A stretch of DNA of 64,000 bases, from the NCBI GenBank assembly GCA_029959195.1, contig CP114125.1, forward strand, positions 434,001-498,000, in the 5' to 3' direction. The number at the start of each line of letters is the position of its first letter. The first letter of the stretch is position 1. The translations under genes were made by a program, and so were the position numbers. This DNA comes from Dictyophora rubrovolvata (Eukaryota; Basidiomycota; Agaricomycetes; Phallales; Phallaceae). A model generated the notes under the pieces. The model made no database searches. It had not been told where the DNA came from and worked only from the letters and a program-made list of their open reading frames with translations. Positions 22,401 through 34,738 of the stretch are shown here, piece by piece.

Positions 22401-25400
22401 GGAGGAACAAGAAGGTACGATTCCCATTCTCCATCGCCAATACCTCCCATGGGGTTGAAGTAATGCATACTACTAATAGTAGCAGCACCCACCGGCGCAT
22501 CGTCATAAGCTTCTCCCCATTGCTTAATCCACAACTTCTCAGCAAGACCAAATACTTGGTATGAAGTAATACCGATAAGCAATATAATCCAAGTATGATA
22601 TCCAGATGCTTTGAGATATGTCTTATAAATCGACCACTTGACACCGCCCGTCTCTCGAGCTTCGTCTTTGACGAGTTGACGAGGACGCCTGTTTTCTTCA
22701 GCGGCTGCGGGTTTAGTGGTATCGTCTTGTTTCGCGTCATCAAGTTTGAGTTCTTCTGCATGAGAGGCTTTGCTGAGTGTGTCTAAGAGGCCTTGTTGTC
22801 TGAGATCTTCGGGGACGCCTTGAGCGTCGATTCGGCCGTCTAGAAGTCGGACAAAGTATTCCGCGCCTGGTAAAACCAATTCGACATTGTGAGAAACAAG
22901 CACCTAATAGAAAGAATCGGTTATACAAGAAGAACCAAAAGAAAAGGCAGATATGACGTACGACCGTGCGGTTAGCCAAAAGAGGACCTTTTAACAATTT
23001 CTCATAAAGAAAAAGAGCGGTATGGCTGTCCTACATCACAAACAACCAAAAGTCATCAGCTATTCCAACATCAACACACCACACAAAAGACATACCACCG
23101 CGCTCAAAGGATCATCCAACAAAACACATTGACTACGCGCATAAGCCGCTCTGGCCAAAGCAACCCTCGCTTTCTGTCCACCAGACAACGAAATACCCCT
23201 CGACCCAACCTCCGTCAAATCCCCATCCTCAAATATCTTCAAATCGGGATTCAACGCACAACACTCCAAAACCTGTTCATACCGCTCTTGCTCGTAGGGT
23301 GCCCCGAATAAAATATTTTCCCGAATACTTTGGTGTTGGAGGAATGGAGCTTGGGCTGCGTATGATATTCCTTTGTTGCCGTGTTGGTCTGGTTGTTTGC
23401 GGTGCTTTGGTAAGAGGGTTTTACCGTTCGGAGTGGTCATTGTCATTTCCCCCAGTAAAGCCATCTAATGACGGGGGTAAAACAAGAGAAAACGGAGCCA
23501 AGCAGCGTAATTCACATACCAGAAGGGCAGTTTTACCAGAGGCAGCTAAAGTACACGGATTAATAACAAGAACGGCGTTGTCAGAATCGGAACAACATAC
23601 TAGGACCAGTAACTAAAGTCAGCTTTCCCTGAGGAAACACAATATTAACGTCCCTCAACTCAAATTTGCGCTCTTCAGAACTTTGCCCAGAAACCGAAAC
23701 ACTATCACCGGGATCGGTCTCTGGCGAATCAGGCACACCAGCAGAACGCGATTTTCTTTTGAAAAGCTTAAGAACTCTAGTCTTCAAACCGTCCTTCTTG
23801 TCCTTGTCACTCTCCTTTTCTTTTTCTTCTTCGACCTCGTTCCATTTGAATGAAGCGTTGAGTATACCTAGTCGGTCGTCTTCTGCGAGTGCAGGATCGA
23901 CAGGGCCTGTGTATTTGAGGGCAGACATTTCTTCGGAGACTTCGTCTTCGCTGAGGAACACGGCTATGCGGTCGAGGGAGACTTTAGTCTGAGCGAGAGA
24001 GTTCAGATTTGTTCGAAGCTAGAAAGGTATGTGATGGTGTTAATTTACCTGAAGGAATTGGACAATCCAGGTGGGGATGACGTTTAAAGGAGCCCTAAGA
24101 CGAACACGTGTGAGCTTGTTTGTGTCTAGATGTCAGTAGTTCAGAAGAGAAATACCTTAACATGTTGAACAAAGCGATAGCCTAGCAAGTAACGACAATT
24201 AGAAAGGTTTCATAAGCCGACGCGTGGGTCCAAAAAAAAACATACAGTAAACGCAACAGGAATCGTCAGCTCATGTCCAGCCATGACATACACAAAGAAC
24301 GACACGACTGAAACGAAAATAGGAACAGACGACCAAAGTAGGGAAAAGAAGACCTGATTCGTTCGACCTAAGAAGGTATTTGTTTGTTTAGTAGTTGATA
24401 AAGCACCGCGGGGCAAGTTCTTTCAAGAAAACGCACTTTTGACAAGCCATTTTAGCTCATGCCCGCGTGCTTCTAAAACGCGATCCATCCAGCGGTTCTC
24501 CCAAGCGTAGAATTTGACGAGTTTAGCCTATACAATGCAAGCGAAGTTGGTTGGCAGGAGTATAATGATCGAGTTGAAATATCACATACCGCTGATAATA
24601 GCTCGTTCACAAGACCCATGCGCTTGTCTCGAGCGGCAAGAACACCTTTGTGGATACGAACTCGCTGTGATAATTATTGCAAAGTTAGTAATTAGTTAGA
24701 AGTGAGGATCGATGGAGAAGCTTACTCTGTTCGCTAGGAATGAGTTCAGGGGCGATGCAAATATCAGACATGCGAAACCAGCGAAAGCGGAAAGACCGAG
24801 TAATCTATAAATCGTCATGAAGATGAACAGTAGTTTGGTTGTATAAAATCACGCACTGGTATAGAAACAAAGAGGCAATGATAATTTCAAATGGAGCGCT
24901 CTAGTGGAATCTTAGCAAAGGTAGGAATAAGCTGACTTGGAAGGACATTACGTAGATATAATAAGCACCACTGATAGTCATAGCAAGTCTATTCGCATCG
25001 CCGCTCATGAGATTCACAATCTTCCCAACATCAGCACCAGAAGTATTCTTCGGATCTTCTTCTTTTTTCTTAGTCTTTCCTCCTTTTTTAGCATCTCCAC
25101 CACCAAGTAAAGGCTGTCTTTCCGAAGCACCCGCCCCAGACGCATTCTTACTATGCGCTTGACCTGACGCCGGTCCTTCACCAGTACCGGCACCAGAGCC
25201 CGCTTCATCCGTTTTCTTCTCGATAATCCCCGAATAATCTTTACGGACGAGAGCTTTGGAGTATATTTCGGCCATGAGGGAACTTCGGATTCTGGTGCAG
25301 GCGCGACGGCCGTACCAGAGATGGAGTAAGTCTGCTTCCCCTTTGCAACATGTCACGACGAAGGTAAGGAAGGCGTATATGTAGGCGCGTGATCGGGCTT

Positions 25401-26707
25401 CGGGGTTTTCTTGGTCATCTAAAGCTTCGAGGATGCTCCTGTGAAAAAAAAGGTGTTTAGAAATAAATGGGAAGTAATGGGGGGTGCGGATGGCGTTTAT
25501 TTGGATCTTACTTTAGGAAGAATGGTTCTAAGTAGTTGAAGACCACGCTGGTGAAGGTCAAGAAGAAGTCGAGGCTAGGATAAAGAATGTGATGTCAGTT
25601 TGATTGTGAAGCGGTTACGAGGGTGTTCGTGGTACGCACATCAAGTCAAGCGAGTTTGCTGCAAAAACACGTCGCAAAAGGGTCCTTCGTCTAGATATGG
25701 ATGCAGTTATATAAGGAAATTGATAACAAATGAATATCAGCTCACTTGATAGACGTGAACTTGTCGAAAACAGCTTTAGATTGCATAGTCGGAGAAAGAT
25801 TCCACACGTCCGGTTCATTCAGCGTTTCATTGGTACCCTAATGAAGGAAGTAAACAACTAGTTGCGAGAAAAGATGGAAGTTGAATGCAACCTTTCGGAT
25901 AAGAGGAAGAATCCACTCGAATGTGATCCACTTCCAGAGGGGGGTATAGTCTTCCGGGCTAACCTCTGTACCCTATGTAGCTCCCTCTTATTCAGCACGG
26001 AGAACGAATCAAAGACGCGAGTAACATACAATTTTTTCGGCAACCTCCTTAGTAGAAGGAATACTGAGCGGCATTCTCAAAATGACAACAAGGAGAATCA
26101 AGATGACAACCAAGTCGAGGGAGCTTCCAACTATGTCTATCGTTCTCACGGGAACACCGAGAGTGCCATAGTCATACAATATGGTACCGAATCTGAAAAT
26201 GCTCGCGATAAACTGCAAGGAATAGAGGATGAATAATTTATAAGGAACGGTGGACTGGGGGTTGAAGATTGGGGTGACGACAGCGAATAGCCAAGACGCG
26301 GCATTGAAGTATGAGGTAAGAATGCGATAGTCGATATGACCACTCAAAGCGACGACATTGTAACTTGCAATAATCAACCACGATATGGTTTCAGCAAGAG
26401 CGAGAGAGGCGAGAGATACGGTACGCCAGACGGGAGCTTTCGACTTGGCACTTTGACTTTGGGGGACGAGATCAGGGTTTAGAATCGCTTCAGCCTCGTC
26501 GAGATGCAAAAAGAGCGTGAATATTTGTTTCAAGGTGGTATTGAACTTGTGCAAAGGACCGCGTTGTGGAGCAGGAATTATTGCGTGGGATAGTAGCACA
26601 ACCACGAAAATGAGCGTCGGCAAGGACTCGAAATATGAGCGAGTGCAGTTGTCGGACCATGTCAGGAATGGTGCGGAGCACCCGATATCGACAGGAACGA
26701 CGACCAT
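19452..26707 (-). CDS. ABC transporter, ABCC (multidrug-resistance-associated) subfamily, full length
   Basis: Membrane pump with order TMD0, TMD1, NBD1, linker, TMD2, NBD2. The minus-strand ATG is at 26705-26707 and the last exon ends KRNSEE with TAG at 19452-19454. About 230 N-terminal residues with several hydrophobic spans ([25 protein letters not shown]) form a TMD0-like region, as in the long ABCC type. The family entry motif is [19 protein letters not shown] (near 25950). NBD1 (about 23050-23960) shows Walker A GKTALLMALLGE, signature [16 protein letters not shown] and Walker [12 protein letters not shown], with Asp in place of the catalytic Glu as usual in ABCC NBD1. NBD2 (about 19450-20950) shows [30 protein letters not shown] and [14 protein letters not shown] with the Glu present. 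A cytoplasmic insert in TMD1 (25010-25240) is Gly/Ala/Lys-rich and poorly conserved. There are about twenty short introns. Substrate unknown; conjugated or xenobiotic anions are the family norm. Confidence 0.9.
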
Positions 26708-28160
26708 GACCCAAATTACTCTTGTCTGTTATACCGGTTGATTTGTTTTCGTGTGAGGGAGGAAAAAAAAAGAAGTCTAGCAGATTTTTAAAAAAAGTCG
26801 TTATAAAGCAGCGCGCCGCCGAACGGCGATATTAAAATTCCCACGCGTTATCTCTGTAATTTGATGGTTTTCTTCCGCCAGGGAAATACAAGCTCGAATG
26901 CAGCTATCTCCCGGTGGAGGTGGCCTCCCAATACGGTCTACATGAGCATGTGATCCACATTATATAATGATAAGGTGCACAAATTAAAGGAATTTATACG
27001 TATTCCTGCAGGTATGTTGTTGTGTTTTGCGAATGAAATGGTGACGAAGCCTTAGTAGTGACAGCAGCAACCAGATTATCTATCGGTGGCCGGTTGACCC
27101 AGTAGGCTGAGAACAGCGCCTGCACTCCTAAAAGTCCAGCCTAACATACCATCGCCCTGTTGTCTCTGCTTTTGAAATATATTGGTAAGAGGTTTATAAG
27201 AACCTCGCTGAGGCAATGCCTCCTTGCACTAATCTTGGTTCAAAACCAACGGTTCTAAGACAATCACAGTCACGTCAAATTTCACCTCCGGATCACTGAG
27301 ATACTCTTTTTATCACCTCGCCATTACCTCCCGCTCAAAGTACTATATCTATTGTTGAAGCGCAAGACCAAAGTTCACTGGAGGTTTGGCTCAACATCAT
27401 GACACGGAGTCGGTATTAAGAGGGTAGGGTTGTTATTAATGAGCCAAATCTAGGCCTTAGCAAACGTATATAAACAAGGTACTATTGCTTCATTTTTATA
27501 CATATAGATAATGCACCAATGATCTTCCGGGTCCAAGGTCCCAAAGCCCCGCGGTGTCTGTTACAAGTTCCGAAAGTTGCGCTGCCAAGAAAACTTGACC
27601 TCCTTACGACCAAAAAATCGGTGCATAAATTAAAACTTCACTTTCGTCAATGATACGATACGTTCGCGCTTTCCAGATTACGACCGACCAAGGATAGCTG
27701 ACGTCGGTTTGAAGACCGTCGCGCTCATCATTACCATTGCACACTGATCAGTGATCTGGGTTTTATCTCTGGATGACAGATCACTGATCGCCGCCCGCCC
27801 GCCGCCCGCCCTGCCACCACATTGCCAGCTCAGTCGAGACGATGACACCTCACTATCAGCAAGCCACCAAGATACTTATTCAAATTTCAAATATCTGCAT
27901 GTTGTAAGTCAGATCTCGTACTGTGATTAAACGTTGCTCGACTCGGACTAGTACATGATGGAACATTCTAAGCGGTGCCGGCCACCATGCCTTAACTGTC
28001 AGCTTTGGACTTGTGCTTTCTTTCAACTGAGGTAGTTCTTAATTAGCGGTCTGTACGTATTCCTACAAGCAATAATACCGATATGTTTTGCAAGTGAAAA
28101 CAATGGTGACGAATAGCGACAGCAGCTAGGGTAGTACTGCTGTCCCCAATTATTAATAAG
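26708..28160. other. gene-poor intergenic sequence with diverged repeats
   Basis: No coding gene seen. Segments near 26980-27090 (GTATTCCTGCAGGTATG, then GGTGACGAAG, then GACAGCAGCAACC) recur in altered form near 28045-28125. The stretch near 27405-27465 (GTCGGTATTAAGAGGG, then TTAATGAGCC, then TAGCAAA) recurs near 28895-28945. A TATATAAA box at about 27468 has no gene behind it that I can read. Confidence 0.5.
27789..27813. repeat. GC-rich short tandem repeat
   Basis: A run of GCCC/CGCC units in otherwise AT-rich intergenic DNA. Confidence 0.6.
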
Positions 28161-28164
28161 ACAC

Positions 28165-28430
28165 TGTGTTTATTGCCAAAAATATAGGTTTTCTCACTCA
28201 ACTTGGCAGAGGTCTTTGAACTGTAAGAGTCGCGATTCAGAAAGAGTCAAAATCGCTAAATTCGACGGCCGTGAGAAAGAGACGCCGTGGCGCAGCGAAA
28301 TTTGTGCCAGTTTGAGGCCTACAGAGGCTTTGCTGGTCAGGTCTTCGGATTGAATTCTGCTGTGGTTGGTGCTACGTATGCGGGATATGCTTTGGCATGG
28401 TTCTCCCCATTTCTGTCTTCGTTTTTTTCT
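28165..28430 (+). repeat. repeated gene fragment, related in inverted orientation to about 32500-32770
   Basis: Two blocks are shared. One is the phrase around CACTGTGTTTATTGCCAAAA; the other is the segment from GACGCCGTGGCGCAG to the end of GGATATGCTTTGGCATG. Both appear on the opposite strand at 32500-32770, and the first also at 32045-32095. In frame the second block reads GFAGQVFGLNSAVVGATYAG, which looks like a membrane-protein piece but has no complete gene around it. Confidence 0.55.
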
Positions 28431-28581
28431 CTGTATTGCGAAAGAAATCTCCTCGGAATCTCACTCTCGTAATTCTTTTTCTTATTTCTAAAAAAGGATA
28501 AGAAGTAATAGACGAAAATCAGCTGTCATAAATTTCTAATCAACGGTTTTAGGAGGAATGGCAATCCTATTGAATTTCACC

Positions 28582-28801
28582 TGTTGAAGATAGACAGCGC
28601 CACTAAGTGTGAGCGCTTGTGTAGATAGTTTTAGCTTAGTCACACACTCGCCTTGAACTCTTTAGGTGAGCTATTCCTTTTTCATTCTTTTCTGTACATA
28701 TCTAACGTTCAAGGCTTCGCCTTGAACTCTTTAGCTATATTCTGCTGCTCGTAATATAAGTTATATTACTCTAGCTGTTGTTATCACCTTGAGGTCATTA
28801 C
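28582..28801 (+). mobile_element. possible short solo LTR (fossil)
   Basis: The block starts TGTTGAAGATAG and ends GGTCATTACA, with an internal repeated phrase CGCCTTGAACTCTTTA (28649 and 28726). The ends and internal layout resemble small LTRs, but no flanking duplication was found, so this is tentative. Confidence 0.3.
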
Positions 28802-30189
28802 ACTTTCATCATTTTTTAATAATTAATCGGGTACCATATCTGAAGCAAGGCCAAAGGTTTGCCCTAATATGTGAGGTAGCGGATAACTTTTAAACGTCAG
28901 TATCAAGAGGCTAGCATTAGTGAGCAGGGTTTAGCAAATGAGGTCTGGTTACATAGACGATTCAGCGTTGATGTGAAAAACAAAACAAAAAGAAGCTATC
29001 TCTATCTACAACCAGAACCATTGACAGGACGAACATTCTGAGCCAGGTCCCGACTCCCGCGACTAGAAAGAAAATCCAATACAGGCGCGCTCTTAAGAAT
29101 CTCACCAAAGAACGGGCTTTATGTCTTGCAGAATCTCGATTGGAAAACCTTCACGCGGTCTTAGCCGTGCTATAGCCTCTTCCGACCATTCGCAATCCTG
29201 AAGACAGTCTGTGGATAGTGGTTTCAAACGGGTGCCCCTCGTCTCGTCGCCTCTTGAAGCAACCATTGATGCGTAATTCCCCTCTGAGTCCGCGGTTTCT
29301 TTATCAATTTCTATATCCAGTACAGAAAGGGAGGGGCAGGGCAGATCCATCGGGGAAGGTAACAGTGCTAATAGGAAGGATATTGACAGCCGGGTTTGCG
29401 GCCAAGTTCGGGTGTAGACTCCCAGTATCCGTGCGTAATACTCAAGCGTTTCAAATTTATTGTTGAAACGAAACCCACTCTAAGGTCCCTATAGCGATTG
29501 CTAGGGCTCAAAGTGTGTAATGCGGATAAGAACCATTGTACTTACAGCCTTATACGAACGGGGTCCAGACAGGTACTATTGACTGGGACGCCGTGCTGCT
29601 CACGCCATCTAGTTATTCAACCCGTATTCGGTTGTCCTGATTGATTAGTTATTTCTTCCCATTGAAGATCAACATTTGGTCTTTGAATCACCACGGTCGG
29701 TATACTACTCACTTGACGAGGAGCCATACTAGATTATAATTGTTGAAACAGGATCCGGAGGCGACAGTCGGACTCAAAAAGATAAGCACAAAGCCTGGCA
29801 TTTTTTGTTGAGGAGATAAGTCTCGTATCCATTCAATGGGCTTGAGTTTAGGAATGATTATTCCGGTCGACAAGGTCGCATCCGAGCGAAGCGAGTCCCT
29901 CCGTGAATGACATACCCAAGATGCTGGGAATGAGCTTAAGTAAATGGTTGGAGCGTATCTTCATTGAAGTTGGGAAGGGAAGCGCATATTGAGATGAGAG
30001 TTTGAACTTGGTGGCAAATTGAGCCTTGCCCACTATTTATCTTCTTTGACGAATTAAGCGCTTCGGCCTTCTTCCCGCATAAACTCCAAACAAAATATTG
30101 ACAGCATATGACAACTAATATACTACTTATTTGCTCGACACCCTTTGACTAAACCCGCCCCTATACACCCGAGTCGCATACATCACCGC
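28802..30189. other. gene-poor region with gene fragments
   Basis: A minus-strand ORF at 29102-29350 (ends WSEEAIARLRPREGFPIEIL...) looks protein-like but isolated. The stretch 29940-30105 is an inverted copy of 42850-42965 (GATGAGAGTTTGAACTTGGT, then CGGCCTTCTTCCCG), a fragment of an unknown gene. Nothing complete is seen. Confidence 0.45.
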
Positions 30190-32100
30190 AAATACTCACG
30201 CATACTAGGGTACTTTTCATACTATGCACGCGCACTCAGGCTGAACAAACTTTTCCTTTGAATTTCACGCGCGTACTATCTATTCAGCTAGCTTTCCTTC
30301 GTATATTGATGTATATATGCAATACCGTTTTTAGAACCTCAGGCTAGTCTCCTTCAGTTGCGCATAATAGAGTAATAAATGTATATAAGTGACCAGTCCT
30401 TGCCTATTAGCTACTGAACTTGAAGAGCACCTGTCAGGGAAGCGGTGCTTGATTCGACAACTATACGGCTGGAGAAGATCATTTCGAATTGCTCAGAAAT
30501 ATACAACGAGGAAACGCCAAAATTTTGACCGTTTCTTGCTGAGTGGTGTAAATTCAATATCAACCGTGTAGACTGCAATAACTTTTCGTGAGTAATACAT
30601 ACTATGTAGGTTTACATTCCAATTCTGTTATACTTACACAAATACTAGAAGCAGTAAAGGACCATCTTAATTAAATTCGCTTCATCAATAATTAGTGTAT
30701 CTGAAAAAACCTCTTAGAACCCACAAAATAAGAGACAGCCCTATTGTAACTCGAGTATGCATATAAACGCCAGTAAACAAAAAAAAGACTAATTGAAAAT
30801 TTGAGTTATGTAACCACAGTGAGATTAGAGGAAACGCGCAATGCTATGCTTACAAAATAAGATACCAAACATCCATATTCCATCTCTCAAGAAGACCTTG
30901 TACAGTTGTGAGTTCGGCATGCCTGTTATCCACGCCGTGTACCGCAAATATGAGAACCTTGCGACGACACAAGCGAGGACAGTGGTTTGAAATAGAAGTT
31001 CAAAGAACCTTTAACATTAGTGTGTGAGAAACACCAACTTTAAAATGTTCACAAGCCTTAAAAATCACCCACCAGACAAAGGCCATATAAGGTTAGGCAT
31101 AATTTGATATTTGGGTATACCGAGAGCAAAGATGGCTACGACCGAAGCTTCATTCAATATAAAACATAAGAGGAGAAACCTAAGTAAGGGTTTTGAGCAT
31201 CCGCAGAAAGCGTATACTAAAGTCGTTGTGTGGTTAATTTATTCCGGATATAATAGAGAAGCAGAAAACATGCCTCGTTGTATGAGCAGCATATTGGAGC
31301 ACGCTATTGCAATTGTGCCAATAACACCGACAAACCATACTATTCCCGAACACAATGAACTGACTCCTTTTACACTGACACTGAAGAAAACGAATACAAT
31401 TCCACTTTAAATAAAATGTCAGAACTTTGCAGATAGTCGTTAGGCGGCTGAAGGAACACCTACGCCTGAGGTAAAAGGGCGAGATATCGAACAATTATAT
31501 ACAGGATTTTTACCAGACTTAATTTGGATCTATGGGTTTGATATACAGTAATTAATGAATATTTTGATAAACTGAGGAAAGGTACATACGGCCAGATAAA
31601 CTCTACCTTTTCCAGCTTTCAGTGTGTAATACTATGTAATACAACGAGCAACCTGAAATGAGTCTAAGGGAACACACTTACTTCTTTATCGAACGTCGAG
31701 ACAGTGTACCAGGTAATGCAAGTTGTAGTACCGACTATGATATTTTGTTGTCGATACGAAAAGGAGGGTGGTATTGCTTTACTTACATAGATATTGATAA
31801 CAAGGCGCTAGTTCTTGTACGATCTGCGAATTATTTAGCTGCAGCATGGTATTAAGAATAGAATCTCCTCTGTAGAAACAGACGAGTTAATGTCTATTAG
31901 ACCGGTGCATCGCTGAGAGGTGACTTTACATACTCTAGTAGTGGCTTTGATGATCAAGCTCTGATGGCACGTCGTTTGGTGATCAATGAGCAACGATCTG
32001 TCGGAAAAAAAATTAATATCAATGAATTGGACCCTAAGATATATAGTTGAGCACTGTGTTTATTACCAAGAATATAGGTTTTCTCATGCAGCTTGGCATC
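30190..32100 (-). repeat. left arm of a 4.5-kb inverted duplication
   Basis: Bases 30190-32100 match 32740-34705 in reverse orientation, from TACTCACGCAT and ATGCACGCGCAC at the outer edge to GAATTGGACCCT near the centre. Many substitutions and small gaps are present, so the duplication is not recent. Confidence 0.8.
30411..31847 (-). pseudogene. decayed copy of a DUF6533-type membrane protein gene
   Basis: Minus-strand mirror of the gene at 33024-34469. Starts MLQLNNSQIVQELAPCYQYL, keeps TTTCITWYTVSTFDKE, VEFIWP, SKLSLVKILYIIVRYLALLP and VYAFCGCSKPLLRFL, and ends ...TGALQVQ. Compared with the right copy it has lost about 24 residues around the conserved cysteine loop after MPNLIWP, and two introns have GC instead of GT at the donor (CAG|GCGTAG and CGAG|GCATGT). 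I therefore judge it non-functional or poorly spliced. Confidence 0.65.
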
Positions 32101-32739
32101 GAGATGAGAGCTTGACATTGAACAACAGCCCTCAAATATGGCCCACAGAAGAAAACGGAAATCAAAAATCAAATAGATTCGGCGCTGATTGAACTGCTGC
32201 TCCCGCTCGCTCCATATGGAGATTGGAAGTTGATACTTTTGGATCTCCGAAAAATGTGGGATGCTTTTTTTTCAACTGGGATATCGTGCGGCTAAAGCAT
32301 AATATTAATGGCCTTCAGATGAGACGAGATGGCATCGACGACTAGCTTTAAGGCCAGTGCACTCTGGTACCATACTCTGTAGTATGGATTTCATCCCTTT
32401 TCTCGTGTATAAGCCCAATGATAGTTTGGATAACCAGGCCCCGGGGACCAAAAAAGGAATTACGACAGTGAGCTTCTGAGCTTTTGTTTTTGCAGTGATC
32501 AGTAACAAAAACGGAGACATCAATGGAGAGAGTCATGCCGAAGCATATCCCGCATACGTAGCACCAACCACAGCAGAATTCAATCCGAAGACCTGACCAG
32601 CAAAGTCTATGTAGGCCCGGTCAAACCAGCACAAATCCCGCCCGCTGCGCCACGGCGTCTCCTTCCCACGTGGGCCTATAAATTTGGTAACTCTGTCTCT
32701 TTTACAATTTGGAAAAGAAAAACCTTTTATCGTTCATAA
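32101..32739. other. asymmetric centre of the inverted duplication
   Basis: Holds the minus-strand fragment 32310-32660 that matches 28283-28420 (DFAGQVFGLNSAVVGATYAG), followed by about 70 codons of open frame (SLGLYTRKGMKS...). No complete gene is seen. It is also the likely promoter area of the two divergent DUF6533 copies. Confidence 0.45.
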
Positions 32740-34705
32740 AGCTGAGAAAATCTACGTTTCTTAGTAATAAACACAATTGCTAAATCAAGTTGATTACAGA
32801 AACATCTCAGGGTCCAATTCATTGGTATTGTATTTTTCAATGGATCTCAAACGGATCTCAATCTGACTCAGTGTTGCTCATTGATCACCAAACGGCACCA
32901 TGCCACATTCGATGTACGATCGGAGCCACTACTTAAGTATGTAAAGTCACCTCTCAGCGATGTATGGCAGTTCAATAGATTCTAACTCGTCTGTTTCTAC
33001 AAGAAGATTCTATTCTTAATACCATGCTGCAGCTAAACAATTCGCAGATCGTACAAGAACTAGCACCTTTTTATCAATATCTATGTAATATGGGTAAGTA
33101 AAGCAATGCCCTCCTTTACGCATCGATGACAAAATCTCATAGTGGCTACCACGACTTGCATTACCTGGTACACCATCTCGACGTTCGATGAAGAAGTAAG
33201 TGTGTTCCCGTCGTTGCACATATTACATACTGAGAGCTGAAAAAGGTAAAGTTTATCTGGCCGTATGTACTCTTCCTCAGTCTATCAAAATATTCATTGA
33301 TTATACATTAAACCCATAGATCCAAATTAAGTCTGGTAAAAATCCTGTATGTAATTGTTCGATATCTTGCCCTTATACCCCAGGTGTAGGTGTTTCTTCG
33401 GCTACTAACGGCTGTTTGAAAAATTCTGACATTTCCAAGTGGAATTGTATTCGTTTTCTTCGGCGGCGTAAAAGGAATCAGTTCGTTGTGTTCGGGAATA
33501 CTATGGTTCATCTGCATTATTGGCGCAATTGCAATAGCGTGCTCTAACATATTGTTCATACAACGAGGTACATGCGTATTTCTGCTTTCGTGTATCCGGA
33601 ATAAATTAACCACGGAGCGACTCTAGTATACGCTTTCTACGGATGCTCGAAACCCTTGCTCTGGTTTCTGCTTGCAATTTTCATATTTAACGAGGTTGCA
33701 GTCGTAGTTCTCCTAACTCTGGGTGTACCCCAATATCACATTATCCCTAACCTTATTCCCCAACCTTTTCCCGAATTATTTGGAAGCTGCGTCTTCGAAA
33801 CCCAATCTGAAATTATGGCCTTGGCCTGGTGGGTGATTTTTAAGATTTTCCAAGTTGATGTTTCTCACACGCTGATGTTAAAGGTTTTTTGAACTTCTAT
33901 TTCAAACCATTGTCTTTGCTTGTGTCGTCGCAAGGTTCTCGTATTTACAGTACACGGCGTGGAAAACAGGCGTGCCGAACTCACAGCTATACAAGGTCTT
34001 CTTGAGAGATGGAATATGGATGTTTGGTATCTTATTTTGTAAGCATAGCTCGATTGTGCGTTTCTCTAATCCCACTGAGGTCAACTTAAATTAGTCTGTT
34101 TTTTGTTTACTGGCGTTTTTATGCGTACTCATGCTACTAGTACAATAGGGCTGTCTCTTACTTTGTGGGTTTTAAGAGGGTTTTTCAGATACATTATTTA
34201 TTAATGAGCCGCATTTTAGATGGTCCTTTGCCGCTTCTAGTATTTGTGTAAGTATTGAAACAGGAATATAAACCTGTTCACTATGTACTCACGAAAAGTT
34301 GTTGCAGTCCACACGGCTAATATTGAATTTACACCACTCAGCAAGAAAAGGCCGAAATTTTGGCGTTTCCTCGTTGTATATTTCTGAGCAATCCGAAATG
34401 TTCTTTTCAAGTCGTATACTTGTCGAATTAAGCACCGTTTCTGGATCCACACTGGGTGCTCTTCTTTAGTAGTTGGCAAGCACTGGCCATGGTCTTTGGC
34501 GTATATTTATCACTCTATTATGCGCGCAGCGCAACTAAAGGAGACTAGCCTGAAGCTCTAAAAAAAGTATTATATATATAAATCAGCAATATGCGAGGGA
34601 GAACTGGCTGGAACAGATAGTACGCGCGTGAAAATTCAAAGGAAAAGTTTGTTCAGCCTGAGGTGCGCGTGCATTATGAACAGTACTCTATGCGTGAGTG
34701 GTGTA
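32740..34705 (+). repeat. right arm of the inverted duplication
   Basis: Reverse-orientation partner of 30190-32100; see the outer-edge match GTTCAGCCTGAGGTGCGCGT (34658 on) to the left arm. Confidence 0.8.
33024..34469 (+). CDS. DUF6533-type multi-span membrane protein
   Basis: Agaricomycetes carry many members of this seven-span-like family of unknown function. Spliced exons read MLQLNNSQIVQELAPFYQYL, TTTCITWYTISTFDEE, VKFIWP, then SKLSLVKILYVIVRYLALIP, the classic DUF6533 run (TFDxEVxxIW...K.L..I.RY). Then come GISSLCSGILWFICIIGAIA, RVYAFYGCSKPLLWFLLAIF, GSCVFETQ, VFACVVARFSYLQYTAW, FLRDGIWMFGILF, and a last span with STRLILNLH followed by a cytoplasmic Ser-rich tail ending STLGALL. Phases agree at every intron except the one between RYLALIPQ (33382) and the next exon (33437), where I cannot join the frames with a standard site. 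Either that intron is unusual or this copy too is lightly damaged. Confidence 0.68.
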
Positions 34706-34738
34706 CGTGACTTGTGTGTTCTGAATCAGCTAGCATTT

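Noticed and set aside
27789-27813. GC-rich tandem run as a possible regulatory array or CRISPR-like repeat
   Set aside because: Too short and without spacers; the genome is eukaryotic and this is a plain low-complexity run.
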